64,000 nt of DNA, taken from Todiramphus chloris collaris. Lineage: Eukaryota; Chordata; Aves; Coraciiformes; Alcedinidae. Position 1 is the stretch's first letter. Each line of letters opens with the position of its first letter. The position numbers and the translations under genes are program-made. This document shows positions 62,201 to 64,000 of this stretch, in pieces. The stretch lies in NCBI GenBank assembly GCA_025345505.1, contig JANVCC010000011.1:8323098-8387097 (forward strand), written 5' to 3'. Under the pieces are notes generated by a model that saw only the letters and a list, made by a program, of their open reading frames with translations, was not told the DNA's origin and ran no database searches.

Positions 62201-64000
62201 AGAGAGTCCAATGTCAGAAAAGCAATTCTTACCATCTGGAAATTATTAAAATCAGTAACCTTCTGGCTGAATCCTCTCTCCCTCCTCTGCTTTTACTATC
62301 TGTGGGGAAAGCCTTGACAACGCGCACTGGATATATAACTCTTAGCTGACTGACGCTGAATGAGGTGGACTCTACCTTAGGAAATATTTGAGGTTTTCTA
62401 TAAATTTATTGAGTCTTTTTAAACACAGAATATGCTTCTTCTCAGTTTAAATTTAGCTTTAGAGATTGCTGTTTCTGTTTTAGACCTGGAGAAGTGCTTC
62501 AGTTTCTTTTGTATGCACCAGTAGTTCTAATAAAAGAATGCTACCTTTTCCCTTCAAATATCACCCTGCTTATATACACTTGATAAACTTACTTCTTTAC
62601 ACTTAATTTTTCTAGACTTCTTAAATACAAAACTCCTCATCTGACACCATGTGTACCCACACAGTTGTCAGCTTCTAGTATTTGAGATAACATAGCTCCT
62701 AACCTGTTGCCTTCATCCCCCATGCAAACTAGAGCACTGTGGAATGAGACTCATCTGTGGTTTTAGTGGATTTTCAGCCATTTCTAAATTCTCACTATTT
62801 CTTTAATTACAGTAAAATTGTGTTCCAGTAAAATTTTAGATCTTTACGGATTTGTTTGCTTATTTGTTATTCTGGCTTTAATACTAACTTTTGGGTCCAG
62901 GTGCTTTATTCCAGTTCTTTCTTCCAGTCTGTTTTCAGTTTTCATTTGTCTGCTTTCCTATCCCAGTCTTTTTAGCCTATGTATTCCCTGTCCCTCAGCT
63001 TTTCCCTCTGCACATTTTTATCCCCTCTCCCCACATATTATTTCCATTGTTTGGGACAATAAAGTTAGATCAAGATACTGTTTTCCTTCCAGTTTTTCCC
63101 ATAAGTATTTTGACAAACTTTTACAGTGAATTGAAATGATTAACTTCGCCCCCCGCCCCCGGCTCAAAATCACATGTAAGTGTGCAAGATCTGAAAGTAG
63201 GATGTGTTAGTCTTATTGGTAGGGGCAATTTTTGTTAGAATAGATTTTTTGAAATCTTCCTGGAACTTGTGTGATGTTTAGACTTTCTTCTTTTTGAGAT
63301 ATAAGAGAAAATATACTGATCGAGTCATGAGTCTTGGAATGCTGCAGAAACTGCCTGAAATAAGTCCACAAACTCTCTCAATTTAGCTCCAAAACTGAAA
63401 TTTCATCTGTAGAAATGCTATTTTTATGAAGACTTAGCTGCCAGGTTTTTTTCATCTATTAGTAGTAACAGAAGCCTTCCTTGGGTGCAGATGCCTTTAT
63501 TTCCTCATGTATGTTCTGCTTCTCAAATTAACTAAATTGCCATCCAACTTGTGTAGAGGCAGCCCTCCTGTTCTCTGATCTCTGTAACAGTGATCAGTAA
63601 AACCTGTATGTTTGAGGTATGAATCTTGCCTGCTGTCTTTTTTTAAGCAGTTTGGATTGAATTTTAATCCTTAATGTTATTCTGTAAAGAAGAGAAAAAT
63701 CTCTAAAAGGGATGCAGTTATAAATGCTTGGAAGAGCAAAATGGCTGTTTTCCTAAGAGGCAAGAATTTCTATTACCTAGAGAATGCACTGTCTGTATAA
63801 TCCCAGAGGAGAAAAGCCTTTCTTTCTCTGCAAACCTGAATGTAGAAACTTTGAGAAGAAATGGTGTCCACTGAAATCCATGTACATATACAGACAAAAA
63901 ACAAAACAAAAAGGTAAATTGAAAGGGAGGTACGAAAGACCATTGATTCAGGACTCTGTAGTGCATCCCTCAAGCTAGTAGGGAAAAAGTCAGGACTGAG

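Larger units (their letters stand above)
48149..64000 (+). other. CDKL5: CDKL5 intron 3 (5' 15.8 kb; continues beyond window)
   Basis: It starts gtaagt. I looked for exon 4 (ETHEIVAIKKFKDSE) and did not find it, so intron 3 exceeds 15.8 kb, consistent with the long intron 3 of the human gene. Contents: AT-rich unique-looking sequence, a TA/CA microsatellite (51889-51928), a T/G-rich tract (52289-52427), a possible ancient interspersed repeat (53057-53200), poly-A/T runs (for example near 59511, 60530 and 61027) and a C-rich patch near 63149-63162. No other gene is recognised. Confidence 0.8.

Noticed and set aside
1..64000. CRISPR arrays, bacterial operons, tRNA or rRNA genes
   Set aside because: The sequence is vertebrate intron. 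No regularly spaced direct repeats, no tRNA-like cloverleaf and no rRNA segments were noticed by eye.

Overview
This window is vertebrate nuclear DNA, almost certainly from a bird. It is AT-rich and gene-poor. Its interspersed repeats are mainly 3' ends of CR1 LINEs plus LTRs of an avian endogenous-retrovirus type. One 10-N gap marks a draft assembly. There is no bacterial-style gene organisation, and I found no intact open reading frame that looks like a gene on its own. The many short open frames are chance frames in intron or repeat sequence.

The one gene I can support is the 5' part of CDKL5 (cyclin-dependent kinase-like 5, a brain-enriched serine/threonine kinase) on the + strand. A CpG island at the left edge (about 1-215) is the likely promoter and non-coding exon 1 region. 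A very long intron 1 (about 47 kb) leads to exon 2 (47329-47558). Exon 2 carries the end of the 5' UTR and the start codon at 47495. Intron 2 is only 555 bp. Exon 3 (48114-48148, 35 nt) completes the glycine-rich ATP-binding loop. Intron 3 then runs past the right edge for at least 15.8 kb without exon 4. The 33 codons read here are the first residues of the kinase domain, joined in phase across a canonical splice junction.

Intron layout: CR1 3'-end fragments lie at 2.6, 15.4, 18.1, 23.5, 28.6 and 30.8 kb. Two solo-LTR-like elements lie antisense to the gene at 16.7-17.4 kb and 36.3-37.75 kb. The second LTR contains an array of about 45-bp units. A near-perfect 162-bp inverted repeat (hairpin) sits in C-rich sequence near its end. 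An assembly gap at 18.84 kb is flanked by the same 47 bp on both sides and is probably a failed contig overlap. The remaining intron is unique-looking AT-rich sequence with microsatellites, pyrimidine tracts and several T/G-rich low-complexity tracts.

Points most worth a second look: the hairpin at 37520-37681; a 12-codon upstream ORF in exon 2 whose TGA overlaps the CDKL5 ATG (TGATG); the false duplication at the gap; and a dense CpG cluster at 3425-3457 inside otherwise CpG-poor intron. I see no evidence of a novel multi-gene system.
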